Shown here: piece after piece, positions 1 to 9,019 of the stretch
Numbering within the stretch: the stretch's first letter is position 1
How the letters are laid out: each line of letters opens with the position of its first letter
Source: Gammaproteobacteria bacterium
Lineage (GTDB): Bacteria; Pseudomonadota; Gammaproteobacteria; Pseudomonadales; PIVM01
DNA: 45,701 nucleotides
Assembly (NCBI GenBank): GCA_003353945.1
Contig: PIVM01000030.1
Coordinates: 1-45,701, forward strand
Reading direction: 5' to 3'
Notes under the pieces: generated by a model
What the model was told of the DNA's origin: nothing
Databases searched by the model: none
Seen by the model: the letters and a program-made list of their open reading frames with translations, nothing else
Translations under genes and position numbers: made by a program

Positions 1-88
1 TTGGAGGTGGCTCGATTCGAGTAAACCTTCCATTCATCAAGCCGGTAGATTTGGTCGTATCAAATATTAGCCCTTTGTTTTTCAGGCT

Positions 89-463
89 GTGGGCAACCAT
101 TCACCCTGTGAACGGTTACCCATAATTGGAGCTCTGTTCGAGACGGTTGACGCGCAAGGGGCGGATTTTTCTAATGTTCCAATTTCAGACGTTCTTTTTG
201 CCGACAATAGTGATTTTACTAATGCTAATTTCTCAAATACCACATTGTTCGGTGTGCTATTTGAAAATAGCGATTTTAGCGGTGCTGATTTTTCCAATGT
301 GGCATTTGTAGATTTCCATATAGATAACAGCAATTTGAGTAATGCGAATCTGACGGGCAGTGATTTTAACAGTATTCCTGCTGAGAATATTGTTAACGTA
401 GATCTTACTGGAGCTACTTGCCCGGATGGGTTGCCCTCGGCAGCTAATAGCTGTCAGCGTTAG
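89..463 (+). CDS. pentapeptide-repeat protein, probably 5'-truncated
   Basis: From about residue 20 the 124-residue product is made of A(D/N)(F/L)xx-type pentapeptides such as GADFS, NANFS, SANLT-like units, which in this family fold into a right-handed quadrilateral beta helix. The tail after the last repeat (GATCPDG near residue 108) resembles the ends of exported pentapeptide-repeat proteins. The only start in frame is a GTG at 89, with no clear ribosome site and in a segment that forms an imperfect inverted repeat (GGGCAACC / GGTTACCC), so the true N-terminus may have been lost. In another frame, positions 3-122 read open from the window edge to a stop and could be the end of an upstream gene. 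No function can be assigned. Confidence 0.55.
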   Translation: MGNHSPCERLPIIGALFETVDAQGADFSNVPISDVLFADNSDFTNANFSNTTLFGVLFENSDFSGADFSNVAFVDFHIDNSNLSNANLTGSDFNSIPAENIVNVDLTGATCPDGLPSAANSCQR

Positions 464-473
464 GTAAGGTAAA

Positions 474-492
474 CCCCCGGCGATGCCGGGGG
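474..492. terminator. GC-rich hairpin after the pentapeptide gene
   Basis: CCCCCGGC-gat-GCCGGGGG is a perfect 8-bp stem with a 3-nt loop, 11 nt after the stop codon at 463. No strong T-run follows, so it may be a weak terminator or an RNA 3'-end stabiliser rather than a classical intrinsic terminator. Confidence 0.5.
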
Positions 493-569
493 CTCTCAAA
501 AGTTTGATCGTTCCCACGGTCTATCTATCCTAAGTGGCTCTATCAAAAGTGACTCAGGAGGAAGAAACG

Positions 570-770
570 ATGAGAGATTACAAAAGTCTTACACATGCCA
601 GATGGGACTGTATGAAGTACCTGAAAATCGTAGGAGTCAAAAGAAATTCCTCGCTTGGGAGCAGTTCCTGGGATTCCGCAAGTTGTTTTCATTACCTCTG
701 GCTAAAGTGTATATACCTCTTTACTCACCATTCGCTGAGTGAATGGCGGCATCCTCAGCCTATTGTCTAA
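570..770 (+). pseudogene. IS200/IS605-type TnpA transposase remnant
   Basis: The ATG at 570 is preceded by a good AGGAGG. The first 13 residues (MRDYKSLTHARWD) match the conserved beginning of IS200-type Y1 transposases, in which this motif leads into DCKYHVVFIPK. Here the reading diverges right after the WDC, consistent with an internal deletion, and the HUH motif and catalytic tyrosine cannot be found. The product would be only 66 residues against about 140-150 in intact members. It is a dead insertion-sequence relic. Assignment rests on the N-terminal motif only. Confidence 0.55.
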
Positions 771-864
771 ATAGGGCATGATGGGTTGGATCTGGTGGCC
801 GGTTGGAGTGATTCGTCGGTCTACCACATCATTAGAATCTGGAGTTGACTTCTCAGCCGATTAG

Positions 865-1359
865 CTACGATTTTGAGTGGGGGGAAGGGGGAAGAGATTC
901 CCCGGCAATGAAGAGGTCTTTATGTGAAATTAGTTGTTTGCTTGATGTAATTATATTTTTATCTATAAGGAACGAACGATATTTCATGTCATCTTGCAAG
1001 ATATGATTAACGAGCCAATCATTCAGAAAATTGAAAAGAATGGATGGTACATCATTGATGTGCACTGTCGTTGCGGAGCAAACGGCAACCAATTTTTCTC
1101 TGAATGCCTTGTGCTCCGCTTTATGGCATTCCAAATCAGGATAGCCGATTTCTTCTAAAATTGTTTCTTCAAGTTCGAAGTGTTCACAAGCGTATTGCCT
1201 CAATTCATTTAGTACTTCGGAGACAACCTCTGAATCAACAGAACTATCGGGATTTTCAATAAGTTTGTTTATAGTGCGAATCATCTTTTTGTGTTGGTCG
1301 TCTAATTTTTCAACACCAACGCTGAATTCACTGGACCAAGACATTTTTTCCAAAATCAT
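865..1359 (-). CDS. bacteriohemerythrin
   Basis: This 164-residue protein has the full hemerythrin di-iron ligand set: H23, H60 and E64 (HFELE), H79 and H83 (HKAEH), and H119 with D124 (HILQDD). Family members bind O2 reversibly at a non-haem di-iron site in the cytoplasm and serve in oxygen storage, delivery or sensing. The typical N-terminal W-x-x-x-[FY]-S-V-G-V segment is at residues 8-16. The C-terminal extension of about 30 residues is not part of the fold. The annotated start could be replaced by M6, since AAGGG lies only 2 nt before the first ATG while GGAAAAA precedes M6. The gene stands alone. An oxygen-handling role next to a nitrate-respiring lifestyle is plausible but inferred. 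Confidence 0.9.
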   Translation of the reverse strand: MILEKMSWSSEFSVGVEKLDDQHKKMIRTINKLIENPDSSVDSEVVSEVLNELRQYACEHFELEETILEEIGYPDLECHKAEHKAFREKLVAVCSATTVHINDVPSILFNFLNDWLVNHILQDDMKYRSFLIDKNIITSSKQLISHKDLFIAGESLPPSPHSKS

Positions 1360-1633
1360 TACCCTTTTTCTGAGTAGAACAACAAAGAGTTCACATGCAA
1401 TAAAAAAACAGTATTAATACTTATTTCGTTAATAAACAGGCTTTGATGCGTTTATGTTTCATAATATGGTGAATGTAAAAGTGAAAAGTGGGAGCTTCCG
1501 GCTGAACAGGTATATTATACGCTATTTTAGCGGCTAACAAATAGCCGGTATTAACGAAGATAATAACCTTGGCGTATATGCAGTTTTTATCTGCTAGTCG
1601 AGCATTAATCTAAAGCAGCAGCCCGACAGGGAG

Positions 1634-3286
1634 TTATGTATTCACTGCATGGAGCGCAGCCAGATAAGCAAATGTCATGGCGGGGCCGATTGTGGCGCCT
1701 GGGCCGGGGTAGGACTTGCCTGTAACCGATGCAGAAGTATTGCCAACAGCGTATAGACCATTGATAACAGTTTCATCTTCTTTCATCACTTGTGCATTTT
1801 CATTGGTAATCAGTCCGCCTTTTGTGCCTAAATCACCCGGATATAGTTTAACTGAATAAAACGGTGGTCTATCCAGGGGCAGCAGGCAGGGATTCGGTTT
1901 GATGACTGGATCTGAATAGAAACGGTCATAAATACTGTCCCCCCTCTTATAATCGAGATCTTTACCAGTGCGTGCATATTCATTGAACGTTTTAACCGTC
2001 TCAACAAGCCCTTGCGGATCAACGCCAATTTGTTTCGCCAGGCCCTCAAGTGTATCTGATTTATGAAAATGTCCCTCATTGAACACCCTTGAAGGGGTTT
2101 TGCCGGGGATTAGAATGCCAAAAGGGTAATTATTGCGATAACGATGATCCATAACAAAATGGGCGGGAATAGAAACAGTGCCGTTTTTATTCGTATCGTA
2201 CATGGCGTTGACCACATCGACGTATGGGGCTGCCTCATTGACAAACCGTTTACCTTCTGAATTGACGAGAATGGTGCCGGGTGTTCCCCGTTCAGTAACC
2301 AGAAACATGGGTGAGCCAAAAGCAAGTGTTGATGGCCCCCACCAGGCCTCATCCATCAGGTCAACAGCCGCACCGGCTTTCATACCGAGTTGAATAACTT
2401 CACCTGTATTGCCTGGGCTTGCGGCTGTCCACTGGTCTGATGAAGGTTGCCTACCGTATTTTTTTCGCATTTCCTTGTTATGCTCGAATCCACCGGCAGC
2501 AAGTACCACCCCTTTTTTTGCGCGAATTCGTATTATCTTACCGTCTTTTTCTGCTTCTATTCCGACAACATCTTCATTTTCATAGATTAGATCTTTCAAG
2601 TCTGTCTTCAACCACAAAGGGACATTGTGTTGATGCAGGGACATACGAAGTCTACCGATAAGCCCACGTCCCAGTGCGACGTAATTTCTACCAAGAAGTA
2701 TGCTTTGTAGATTTCGTTTGATAAACGGCCATAGCCTCAATAAATTGCTGGGGTCTGTTTTTATTCTTGAGAGCACAAAATAGTCGGCGAGAGTAATGAT
2801 CGCGCCATGACTTAAGTAGGGATACGGACGCATCTGTTTATACATTGGACCGAGCTTTCTGCCTTCAAATTGCACAGGCAGCAATGCTCGCCCGCCTTCA
2901 GTCCCTCCAGGTTTTTCAGGGTAATAATCTGTGTATCCTGGCATGATTTCAAATTTCACGTCGCTATTTTCCGCAAGATAAACCAGCATCTCGTTAGCAT
3001 TGTTTAGGAAAGCCTCTTGTTTTGATCTTGGTGTGCGATCGCCAACTGTTTGCTCCATATATGTCATGGCATTACTAATGGAATCCTCAATCCCTGCTTC
3101 TGCCATCAGATAATTAGCGGGTACCCAAACACCGCCTCCTGACAATGCTGTTGACCCACCATAATATTCGGTTTTTTCAATGATGAGCGAACTCAGGCCG
3201 TTAAGTGTTGCAACCAGTGCGGCTGTCAGACCACCACAGCCTGACCCAACACAAACAAAATCATATTCATAATCCCAGTGGCACAT
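1634..3286 (-). CDS. KstD-like FAD-dependent 3-ketosteroid dehydrogenase
   Basis: The 550-residue flavoprotein begins with a dinucleotide-binding motif (GSGCGG, residues 14-19) followed by E37. The C-terminus carries the family signature GNTSASVTGKSYPGPG with Y526 and G530. Their spacing matches the catalytic Tyr and the oxyanion-hole Gly of 3-oxosteroid 1-dehydrogenases (Y487/G491 in the Rhodococcus enzyme). The PGYTDYYPE segment (117-124) corresponds to the region of a further active-site Tyr. Such enzymes introduce the C1-C2 double bond in steroid ring A in the cytoplasm. Related fumarate-reductase-like flavoproteins can have other substrates, so the exact substrate is not certain. A truncated gene ends 26 bp upstream in the same direction, suggesting a former operon. 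Confidence 0.8.
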   Translation of the reverse strand: MCHWDYEYDFVCVGSGCGGLTAALVATLNGLSSLIIEKTEYYGGSTALSGGGVWVPANYLMAEAGIEDSISNAMTYMEQTVGDRTPRSKQEAFLNNANEMLVYLAENSDVKFEIMPGYTDYYPEKPGGTEGGRALLPVQFEGRKLGPMYKQMRPYPYLSHGAIITLADYFVLSRIKTDPSNLLRLWPFIKRNLQSILLGRNYVALGRGLIGRLRMSLHQHNVPLWLKTDLKDLIYENEDVVGIEAEKDGKIIRIRAKKGVVLAAGGFEHNKEMRKKYGRQPSSDQWTAASPGNTGEVIQLGMKAGAAVDLMDEAWWGPSTLAFGSPMFLVTERGTPGTILVNSEGKRFVNEAAPYVDVVNAMYDTNKNGTVSIPAHFVMDHRYRNNYPFGILIPGKTPSRVFNEGHFHKSDTLEGLAKQIGVDPQGLVETVKTFNEYARTGKDLDYKRGDSIYDRFYSDPVIKPNPCLLPLDRPPFYSVKLYPGDLGTKGGLITNENAQVMKEDETVINGLYAVGNTSASVTGKSYPGPGATIGPAMTFAYLAALHAVNT

Positions 3287-3312
3287 AAATACTTCAGTTT
3301 CCCGGCTTTTGG

Positions 3313-3507
3313 TTAATCAGTTTCATTAGAATAAAAGTTACCACGTTTCGCGGCTGCTGCGGCTCTATCCCTGCTATTCATGTCAGAATCAAGTATGGAT
3401 GCAGCCAGGTCGAGTTCCTTTTCAGCCGATGCGTAGGTTTTGGGCGCCAGCGACAATCGATTGCCGTACGGTAACTGTTTAGGTAAAGTATGACAAAAAA
3501 GAGGGGC
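3313..3507 (-). pseudogene. 3' fragment of a gene upstream of the KstD-like gene
   Basis: On the minus strand a frame runs open from 3507 to a TAA at 3313-3315 and gives about 64 residues with coding-like composition, ending in AAKRGNFYSNETD. It has no obvious start, its 5' part lies inside the 79-bp repeat (3447-3525), and an in-frame stop lies at 3508-3510. I read it as the tail of a gene once co-transcribed with the KstD-like gene and cut at the repeat. The Lys/Arg-rich end is reminiscent of crotonase-family C-termini, but this is weak and I assign no function. Confidence 0.4.
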
Positions 3508-3525
3508 TTAATACTGCCTATACCC
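3447..3525. repeat. 79-bp direct repeat, copy 1
   Basis: This stretch is identical base for base to 7217-7295. It contains two perfect palindromes close together, CAATCGATTG and CCGTACGG, and ends just after CCTATACCC. The two copies flank a 3.7-kb segment holding a RAYT fragment and a large lipoprotein gene. On the plus strand it includes ATGACAAAAAAG, which starts the 55-residue frame in copy 2. Confidence 0.9.
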
Positions 3526-3640
3526 TATCAGAGTGATCTACTGTCGTATATTGCTTCTCGTACTTTATTCTAAGATTTTGAAAAACCACCGAATAAAATT
3601 AATTTGGTGCCAACGATTGACAGGGCAATACATATCAGGG

Positions 3641-3889
3641 TCAGCTCTTGATGAGCGATGTTATGCATATCGAGAGCTGTTTACACAACACCTCAGTGAT
3701 GAAGATTTGCACAGCATTCGCAAAGCAGCGCATTATTCTCAGCCGCTAAGGGATGACAGGTTTAGTCGGCAGATAGCAGAGAAAACAGGTCGTAAGCTTG
3801 ATCAGATGAATCGCGGAAGGCCACGAAAGCAGTTAATGGCTGAAAAACAATCCCCCGCCCCCCCAAAATTGTTTTTCCTCAAAGTATAG
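3641..3889 (+). pseudogene. C-terminal fragment of a REP-associated tyrosine transposase (RAYT)
   Basis: The frame reads YRELF followed by HLSDEDLHSIRKA, then a PLRDDRF segment and TGRK, ending in GRPRK. This is the ordered set of motifs at the C-terminus of RAYT/TnpA_REP proteins. The N-terminal HUH domain and catalytic Tyr are absent: upstream lies only the 79-bp repeat and about 110 bp with no family resemblance. The open frame extends upstream to 3533, but those residues look non-coding. Intact relatives are about 150-230 residues. It is an inactive relic, orientation plus, ending 160 bp before the lipoprotein gene. Confidence 0.65.
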
Positions 3890-4048
3890 TTATGCCAAAT
3901 AATGGTGATTAAATAAAACACATATCAATGCATGCTCAATTAATAGCCACTAATATAAAAGTGCGATGCCGGTATATCCTTCTGACATGCCTCGGTAATT
4001 GTGTGTGACGCTGTATTGAGTTCAGGCCCCCCTTTTTAGGAAAGTTCG

Positions 4049-7000
4049 ATGTTGAAATCAAATGACTATAAGACAAAAAATAAAAATATTTTAGCCCTGT
4101 TGATTGCCCTTGTTTTGGGCAGTTTTGTTATTGGCTGTGGCGGTGGCGACTCCGGTGATGAGGCTGCGTCAACGGAACCTGATCCAATAGAAAACCCGTC
4201 AAACCGTACCGTACAAGCCCATGTTAAATTACCGCAGGACTCTCCCCTGGCAGGAGAAGACCTGATGCTGGAGGTATTTGATAAACAATTCGAAGTAGGC
4301 ACTGAAAAGGCCGGACAAATCAGTGGTATTACCGAGAAAGTAACTGATGCCTATTTAATGTTGCCCCAGCGAGAGAGTGACAGCTGGCCGACAACCTACT
4401 TATTTTCCACGATACTGCCAGGTGAAGAGGAAACGACCCTCAGTGCTGAAGAGACCGCTCTTGCATTAATCATGCAAGCCATTCCTCAGGAGTTGTTGCT
4501 TCAGGCGGGCGAGTCTACGCAGGTCAAACAAACCATCAGAGAAAACGCGCAAGCCTTTATTGAACGATTCCAAAAGATGATAGAGGAAGATCCCTATTTT
4601 TTATATTTGGATAATCTGAGCAATGTTCACGATGAGACGTATCTTGCGGGTGTACAGGACAGCTTTGACGCTCTGAAAGTATTAGTGAAAGATAAAACCG
4701 ATCAGCTCAGAACGCCTGCATCCTTCAATCGTAAAGCCTATAACGCGGCTGGCTATGAAGTGCCTGAAGGTATGGATTTGCATGTTATGCCGGTGCAAGC
4801 CTCGATAAAAGCATTCTATTTGAAACCAGTAAAAGAGGGCGCGCACGTTACGGGAAAAATCTCCGTTATTAATGATACCAGCTTGTATGGCTTGGCCACG
4901 GCTACCGACCTGGTTAGTGGTGAAGAGCTAACGTCACCTTTGCCTTCACAATTACTGGATCTGGCATTTAGTGAGCGACTACTGCCTCCGCAGCAAAGTT
5001 TTTGGGGAGCTTATGCTTCAAGTGAGTCCACGCTAGATGTTCAACATAAAGATGTCATTGTTGATATTACGACTGGCGCCCTTCAAGGCTTAAGTTACGA
5101 ACAGTTTCAACAGAGTACAACACGTATTTTGATGATAAGGACGATCTACTCGAAAATGCTTATACCTTCTCTGGATACTGTACTAGGCATAGGTAAAGTT
5201 AATTACAGGGCGGCTTTTGGCATTATGTACAATGCAGGGCTATTTGATAATGCATTGCCGGCACTTTACCGGGGAGATATTGTAGAGGCTATGGGTTTGG
5301 TTTTTAACGGGCTGATGGAATGGCCTAATCCTATAGTGAAAGAGCTTGTTAGCAAAAAGATTATAGATGATATTGGTAGTGCTGCAGCAAAAGTGGGGCT
5401 TAAAGCGGCATCTCTAAAAGTGACCGTTTTCATCTGGGCTTTTGATATGACGGCGGTATTTAATGATGCCGTGCTTTTGCCTGCCAATGTTGTATCAACC
5501 GTGAACTTCCCTGTTGATCTAATCAGTATGACACCAAAGGCGATTAGCCGACGCGGCGGTGACACGATAAAGCCTGAAGAAATCACCCTTAACGGCTTTG
5601 GCTTCAAAGTTCTTCAGCATATCACTGGAGGAAAAATCCCTTCGGTAAATGTTCAATCAAAGGATGGGAAGGGAGAAACGGTTAAGGAATTTATGCTGTG
5701 GCCCCCGCTCGGCTTTAGCGATGATGGGACAGAAGTTAAGTTTAGTATTCCGGGTGAGTGGTTAACAGCTAGCAGCAAAGTAGAGACGATAGCGATTTCT
5801 CTTGAACACTACTACACCGAGCGGGATTCGCTAGGAAATAACGAATTACGCAAAGTAACACTTCCCCTGGAAAGCAACCGCGCCAACTTCACCATTCAGC
5901 TTGGAGGCATGATAATTTCCTCACTGGATAAAACAAAAATCCAGGGTAATGATGAGCTGGTCTTGAATGTAAGTGGCATGTCAACTGACAAAGATGTTTA
6001 TAGCGTATATTTTAAAACGCGATCTGGTGGTGTCGTTGAAGCAACCATAAAAACCCTGACTCAAAATGAATTAACACTTGTGGTACCACACTACGACAGC
6101 ATGGAAGTGGGGCCGGTGAGTGTTTATATTGAAAATGAGCTGGGTATGCAGAGCAATGAGCCTGAATTAACCTTTATACCGGAAAAGGTCGAGTTTTTAT
6201 CTAATGAGGTGAACTCGTATGGTGAGCTTGAATTGGGTATGACCCAACCACAGGGTTTGCCTGATATTTATTACATGCTGAATGGGATTCCACCTGAATA
6301 CAACTACTCGTCACCGATTACGATTCCAGATTTAACCAAGATTACAGCTTATGCTGAGAAGAAGGTTGATGGTGTTTCTTATTTCTCTGAGGAGGCCGAA
6401 TTTACCTATCAGGCATGTGAAGATGGTGAGGAGTTGGTAAATGGGCAGTGTGAGTCATCATGCAACCGGGTTTGCGATAACCCAATAATTTCCGATACGG
6501 TTGATATATCCGCCCATAATGGAGGCCATACTTTGCATATGACCTTAGAGGAAAATTTTAAGTATTGTACCGAGCAAATTGATCACGCAAAGTCCCCCAC
6601 GGGTAAAGTGACCATGCTGTATTTTTATACTTGGGATAGCGCTCATCATAATGCGGAATTAATATATCGTAGTGGAGCCACCCCCTCTTGGGACGATAGC
6701 TTTGACAGTAACGCTGTTGAGCAGCATTTCACCGAGATAAAAGAATGGAACGGTGACGCGCCCCCTTACAGTGAACCTGCCATAAACAACTATACCAGGG
6801 GTGTATTATCGGTGACGGGCTCATACACGGATGCTGTTGTTTATTCTGCTAAGCAAGCGATTTTTGACGGGGGGGGGGCTAGATATAATCGTCCAGAGTC
6901 TTCCTTCTCAATGATCGTAAGTAATTATGGCTCCCCTGAATCATATAAAGGTCATATATCTGACAATTCTGATAATCAAACTGGGGATTTCTTACATGTC

Positions 7001-7099
7001 AAAATTGAAAGTGAAGCTGATGGTCAATTGAATAGTTATATTACAGTTATTAATCCCGAGTTTCTAACAGAAGGCGGTTGTTACAGAGGTGATTATTAG
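4049..7099 (+). CDS. large multidomain lipoprotein of unknown function
   Basis: The start at 4049 is supported by AGGAAAG eight bases upstream. A type II signal peptide ends in the lipobox FVIGC, with the acylated Cys at residue 30, followed by a Gly/Asp/Glu-rich linker. Residues about 60-560 match no family I recognise. Around 630-720 there is an IPT/TIG-like beta-sandwich pattern, and around 725-790 a segment like the chitobiase C-terminal domain (PPEYNYSSPITI). A short Cys-rich stretch (about 795-815) precedes a C-terminal domain of unknown type. It is probably exposed in the periplasm or at the outer membrane. A run of ten G's at 6869-6878 lies inside the coding sequence and could slip. 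The gene sits between two 79-bp direct repeats. Confidence 0.75.
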   Translation: MLKSNDYKTKNKNILALLIALVLGSFVIGCGGGDSGDEAASTEPDPIENPSNRTVQAHVKLPQDSPLAGEDLMLEVFDKQFEVGTEKAGQISGITEKVTDAYLMLPQRESDSWPTTYLFSTILPGEEETTLSAEETALALIMQAIPQELLLQAGESTQVKQTIRENAQAFIERFQKMIEEDPYFLYLDNLSNVHDETYLAGVQDSFDALKVLVKDKTDQLRTPASFNRKAYNAAGYEVPEGMDLHVMPVQASIKAFYLKPVKEGAHVTGKISVINDTSLYGLATATDLVSGEELTSPLPSQLLDLAFSERLLPPQQSFWGAYASSESTLDVQHKDVIVDITTGALQGLSYEQFQQSTTRILMIRTIYSKMLIPSLDTVLGIGKVNYRAAFGIMYNAGLFDNALPALYRGDIVEAMGLVFNGLMEWPNPIVKELVSKKIIDDIGSAAAKVGLKAASLKVTVFIWAFDMTAVFNDAVLLPANVVSTVNFPVDLISMTPKAISRRGGDTIKPEEITLNGFGFKVLQHITGGKIPSVNVQSKDGKGETVKEFMLWPPLGFSDDGTEVKFSIPGEWLTASSKVETIAISLEHYYTERDSLGNNELRKVTLPLESNRANFTIQLGGMIISSLDKTKIQGNDELVLNVSGMSTDKDVYSVYFKTRSGGVVEATIKTLTQNELTLVVPHYDSMEVGPVSVYIENELGMQSNEPELTFIPEKVEFLSNEVNSYGELELGMTQPQGLPDIYYMLNGIPPEYNYSSPITIPDLTKITAYAEKKVDGVSYFSEEAEFTYQACEDGEELVNGQCESSCNRVCDNPIISDTVDISAHNGGHTLHMTLEENFKYCTEQIDHAKSPTGKVTMLYFYTWDSAHHNAELIYRSGATPSWDDSFDSNAVEQHFTEIKEWNGDAPPYSEPAINNYTRGVLSVTGSYTDAVVYSAKQAIFDGGGARYNRPESSFSMIVSNYGSPESYKGHISDNSDNQTGDFLHVKIESEADGQLNSYITVINPEFLTEGGCYRGDY
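6869..6878 (+). repeat. poly-G (10) tract inside the lipoprotein gene
   Basis: Ten consecutive G residues encode Gly-Gly-Gly plus the first base of Ala about 75 codons before the stop. Homopolymers of this length are prone to slipped-strand mispairing. A one-base change would shift the frame and alter the last part of the C-terminal domain. Confidence 0.8.
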
Positions 7100-7216
7100 T
7101 TGGGAAGAGCGTTCTTTTGGTGAGTAAGGTGTTAGGCTCAATCAATAATTTATCAGAGGGCTTAGATAGTGGGGGTATTTCAAACGGCGTTGATCTTATC
7201 CGCTTTTCTATGTTCT

Positions 7217-7295
7217 CCAGCGACAATCGATTGCCGTACGGTAACTGTTTAGGTAAAGTATGACAAAAAAGAGGGGCTTAATACTGCCTATACCC
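7217..7295. repeat. 79-bp direct repeat, copy 2
   Basis: Identical to 3447-3525 and in the same orientation. Sequence similarity stops abruptly at both ends (TGTTCT before and GATTCG after, against GGGCG and TATCAG at copy 1), which defines the repeat boundaries. Recombination between the copies would delete the lipoprotein gene and the RAYT fragment. Confidence 0.9.
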
Positions 7296-7427
7296 GATTC
7301 GCTGGGATTTACGACTAAAATGCTAACAGAAGCGACCGATAAGAAAATTCCGGGCGGCGCGAAAGGCTACGTGTCTAGCCAGACGGCAGGTGCACTCGAT
7401 AAAGCGTACCAGCGATTGCTCAGTTAA
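7260..7427 (+). CDS. small hypothetical protein spanning the repeat boundary
   Basis: A 55-residue frame starts at ATG 7260 inside repeat copy 2, with AGGTAAAG upstream, and stops at 7427. The product starts MTKKRGLILPIPDSLG and ends in KAYQRLLS. It has no signal peptide or membrane segment and matches no family I recognise. Copy 1 has the same first 12 codons, but its frame then runs into unrelated sequence and stops soon after. It may be a small gene or the end of a longer one rebuilt by the repeat. It lies 108 bp before the hydrolase gene. Confidence 0.35.
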   Translation: MTKKRGLILPIPDSLGFTTKMLTEATDKKIPGGAKGYVSSQTAGALDKAYQRLLS

Positions 7428-7535
7428 GCGGTTCTGATACAACGCTGAAGCTGGGCCAAAAGGCCCCGCAAGATGGGATGATTTTTTTCCGCAGCCCCCA
7501 AGCCGCTTAATTATGCAGAGTCGACCGAAAGCATC

Positions 7536-8426
7536 ATGAATACAGAAATCCGTACCGAATTTATTGAGGCCAATGGACTGACCTTTGAGGTGGATGTTTG
7601 TGGAGATGGCAAAAAATTTGCCATCTGCCTGCACGGTTTTCCGGAGCTCTCCTACTCGTGGCGTTATCAGTTGCCCCTGATTGCCAAACTGGGTTACACG
7701 GTTTGGGCGCCTAATCTGCGCGGCTACGGAAAATCTAGCCGACCAAAAAGGGTTAATGATTATTCGCTCGATATTCTGGTTGAGGATGTTGCTGCGTTGA
7801 TTGATGTTGCAGGTGTGGAATCCACGCTGCTGATTGGTCACGACTGGGGGGGAGGTATTGCGTGGAATTTTGCCCTGCAGAACAAGCGCCCCCTGGATGG
7901 GCTTATTGTGATGAACATTCCCCACCCATTGCTGTTCTATAAAAATATGATCAAATGGCCGCAGCTCGGTAAGTCTTGGTACATTCTGGCTTTTCAAATC
8001 CCAAAGCTGCCGGAACTGCTTCTTGGTTTAAAGGGCGCAAGACCCATTGGCGGAATGTTTTACAAAATGGCTATTGATAAAAGTCGTTTTCCGAGAGATG
8101 TGCTGGAAAAGTTCGAGGAGAACGCTCGCTCGCCTGGCGCTTTGACGGCGATGATTAACTACTATCGCGCTGTTGCCAGGTCGGGAACCAGTAACGAGCA
8201 AAAACGGATAATGGAGACGACTCTAAAGACACCCACATTAATGATCTGGGGGGAAGAGGATGTTGCGCTTGGTAGGGAGCTAACCTATGGCACTGAAGAG
8301 CTGGTCACGGACTTCACTATCAGATACCTACCCAATGTGTCTCACTGGGTTCAACAGGAGGCCCCGGAAACAGTGAACAAAATGGTTGAGGCCTGGATTA
8401 TGGGTGATGAAGTTCCGCAAGCTTAA
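7536..8426 (+). CDS. alpha/beta hydrolase, epoxide hydrolase family
   Basis: This 296-residue protein has the HGFPE motif (33-37) that supplies the oxyanion hole, the nucleophile elbow GHDWGG with D103 as nucleophile, an acidic residue in GEEDVALG near 246, and the catalytic His in SHWVQQE near 272. The cap contains NYYRA (about 205-209), a likely source of the Tyr that activates the epoxide ring. Asp rather than Ser as nucleophile followed by Trp is typical of epoxide hydrolases and haloalkane dehalogenases. The HGFPE motif and cap favour epoxide hydrolase. It would act in the cytoplasm on a hydrophobic epoxide. The natural substrate is unknown. A paralogue with the same motifs lies at 20169-21020. 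Confidence 0.85.
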   Translation: MNTEIRTEFIEANGLTFEVDVCGDGKKFAICLHGFPELSYSWRYQLPLIAKLGYTVWAPNLRGYGKSSRPKRVNDYSLDILVEDVAALIDVAGVESTLLIGHDWGGGIAWNFALQNKRPLDGLIVMNIPHPLLFYKNMIKWPQLGKSWYILAFQIPKLPELLLGLKGARPIGGMFYKMAIDKSRFPRDVLEKFEENARSPGALTAMINYYRAVARSGTSNEQKRIMETTLKTPTLMIWGEEDVALGRELTYGTEELVTDFTIRYLPNVSHWVQQEAPETVNKMVEAWIMGDEVPQA

Positions 8427-9019
8427 CCTCAACGTCATGATGTTTTTTGGGGTCACATTACATGCAGGGAGCACGCCCAACGCTATGAACTTAAGAGTCA
8501 AAATGCGATCCGCAGGTTGCGGTCGCTGAGCATTTGCTTATTGATAGGATTTTGATTTTTCCATGTGCCTGCTGATGTTACATAGCAGCCATATATTTCA
8601 AAAACAAAAATTGAAAATTAATGGAAAAAGCGGACCGTCATTTCAACACTTAATATTTAAAATATACAGCCAGTCACATCAGTAAAGTCATCGACAAAAA
8701 CGTGCTGATACCGGTCATACATGATATTTGTATTTTCTGAGTGTTCTTGATTTGTCTACGTCTGCATCGATCAGCTAACTGCCATTTATGGTTAAGACTG
8801 ATTTGTGAGGAGCATGTGATTAACCAATACTGATTGCTGTTGTCGTGTTAACTGACTCATTATGGCCCCTCTATTTGAGGAGCACATCATCAAATCATGA
8901 ATCTTTTTGGGGTAGTAGTTCCTTGATAATATGTCCATCAAGTAAGCAGCTAGTGCTTTATTATGCTCTTTACTTTAATTGCCATGTTCCGAGCAATATT
9001 TTTTAGCGTTCCATTAATC
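8427..9019. other. 593-bp gap between hydrolase and RND genes
   Basis: The flanking genes converge here. I see no convincing coding frame, RNA or strong hairpin. The phrase TGAGGAGCA occurs twice (near 8808 and 8876), which may be chance. The stretch is AT-rich. Confidence 0.5.

Noticed and set aside
7323-7997. 224-codon open frame on the minus strand
   Set aside because: It lies antisense to the epoxide-hydrolase-like gene, which has complete motifs; the minus frame has no family resemblance.
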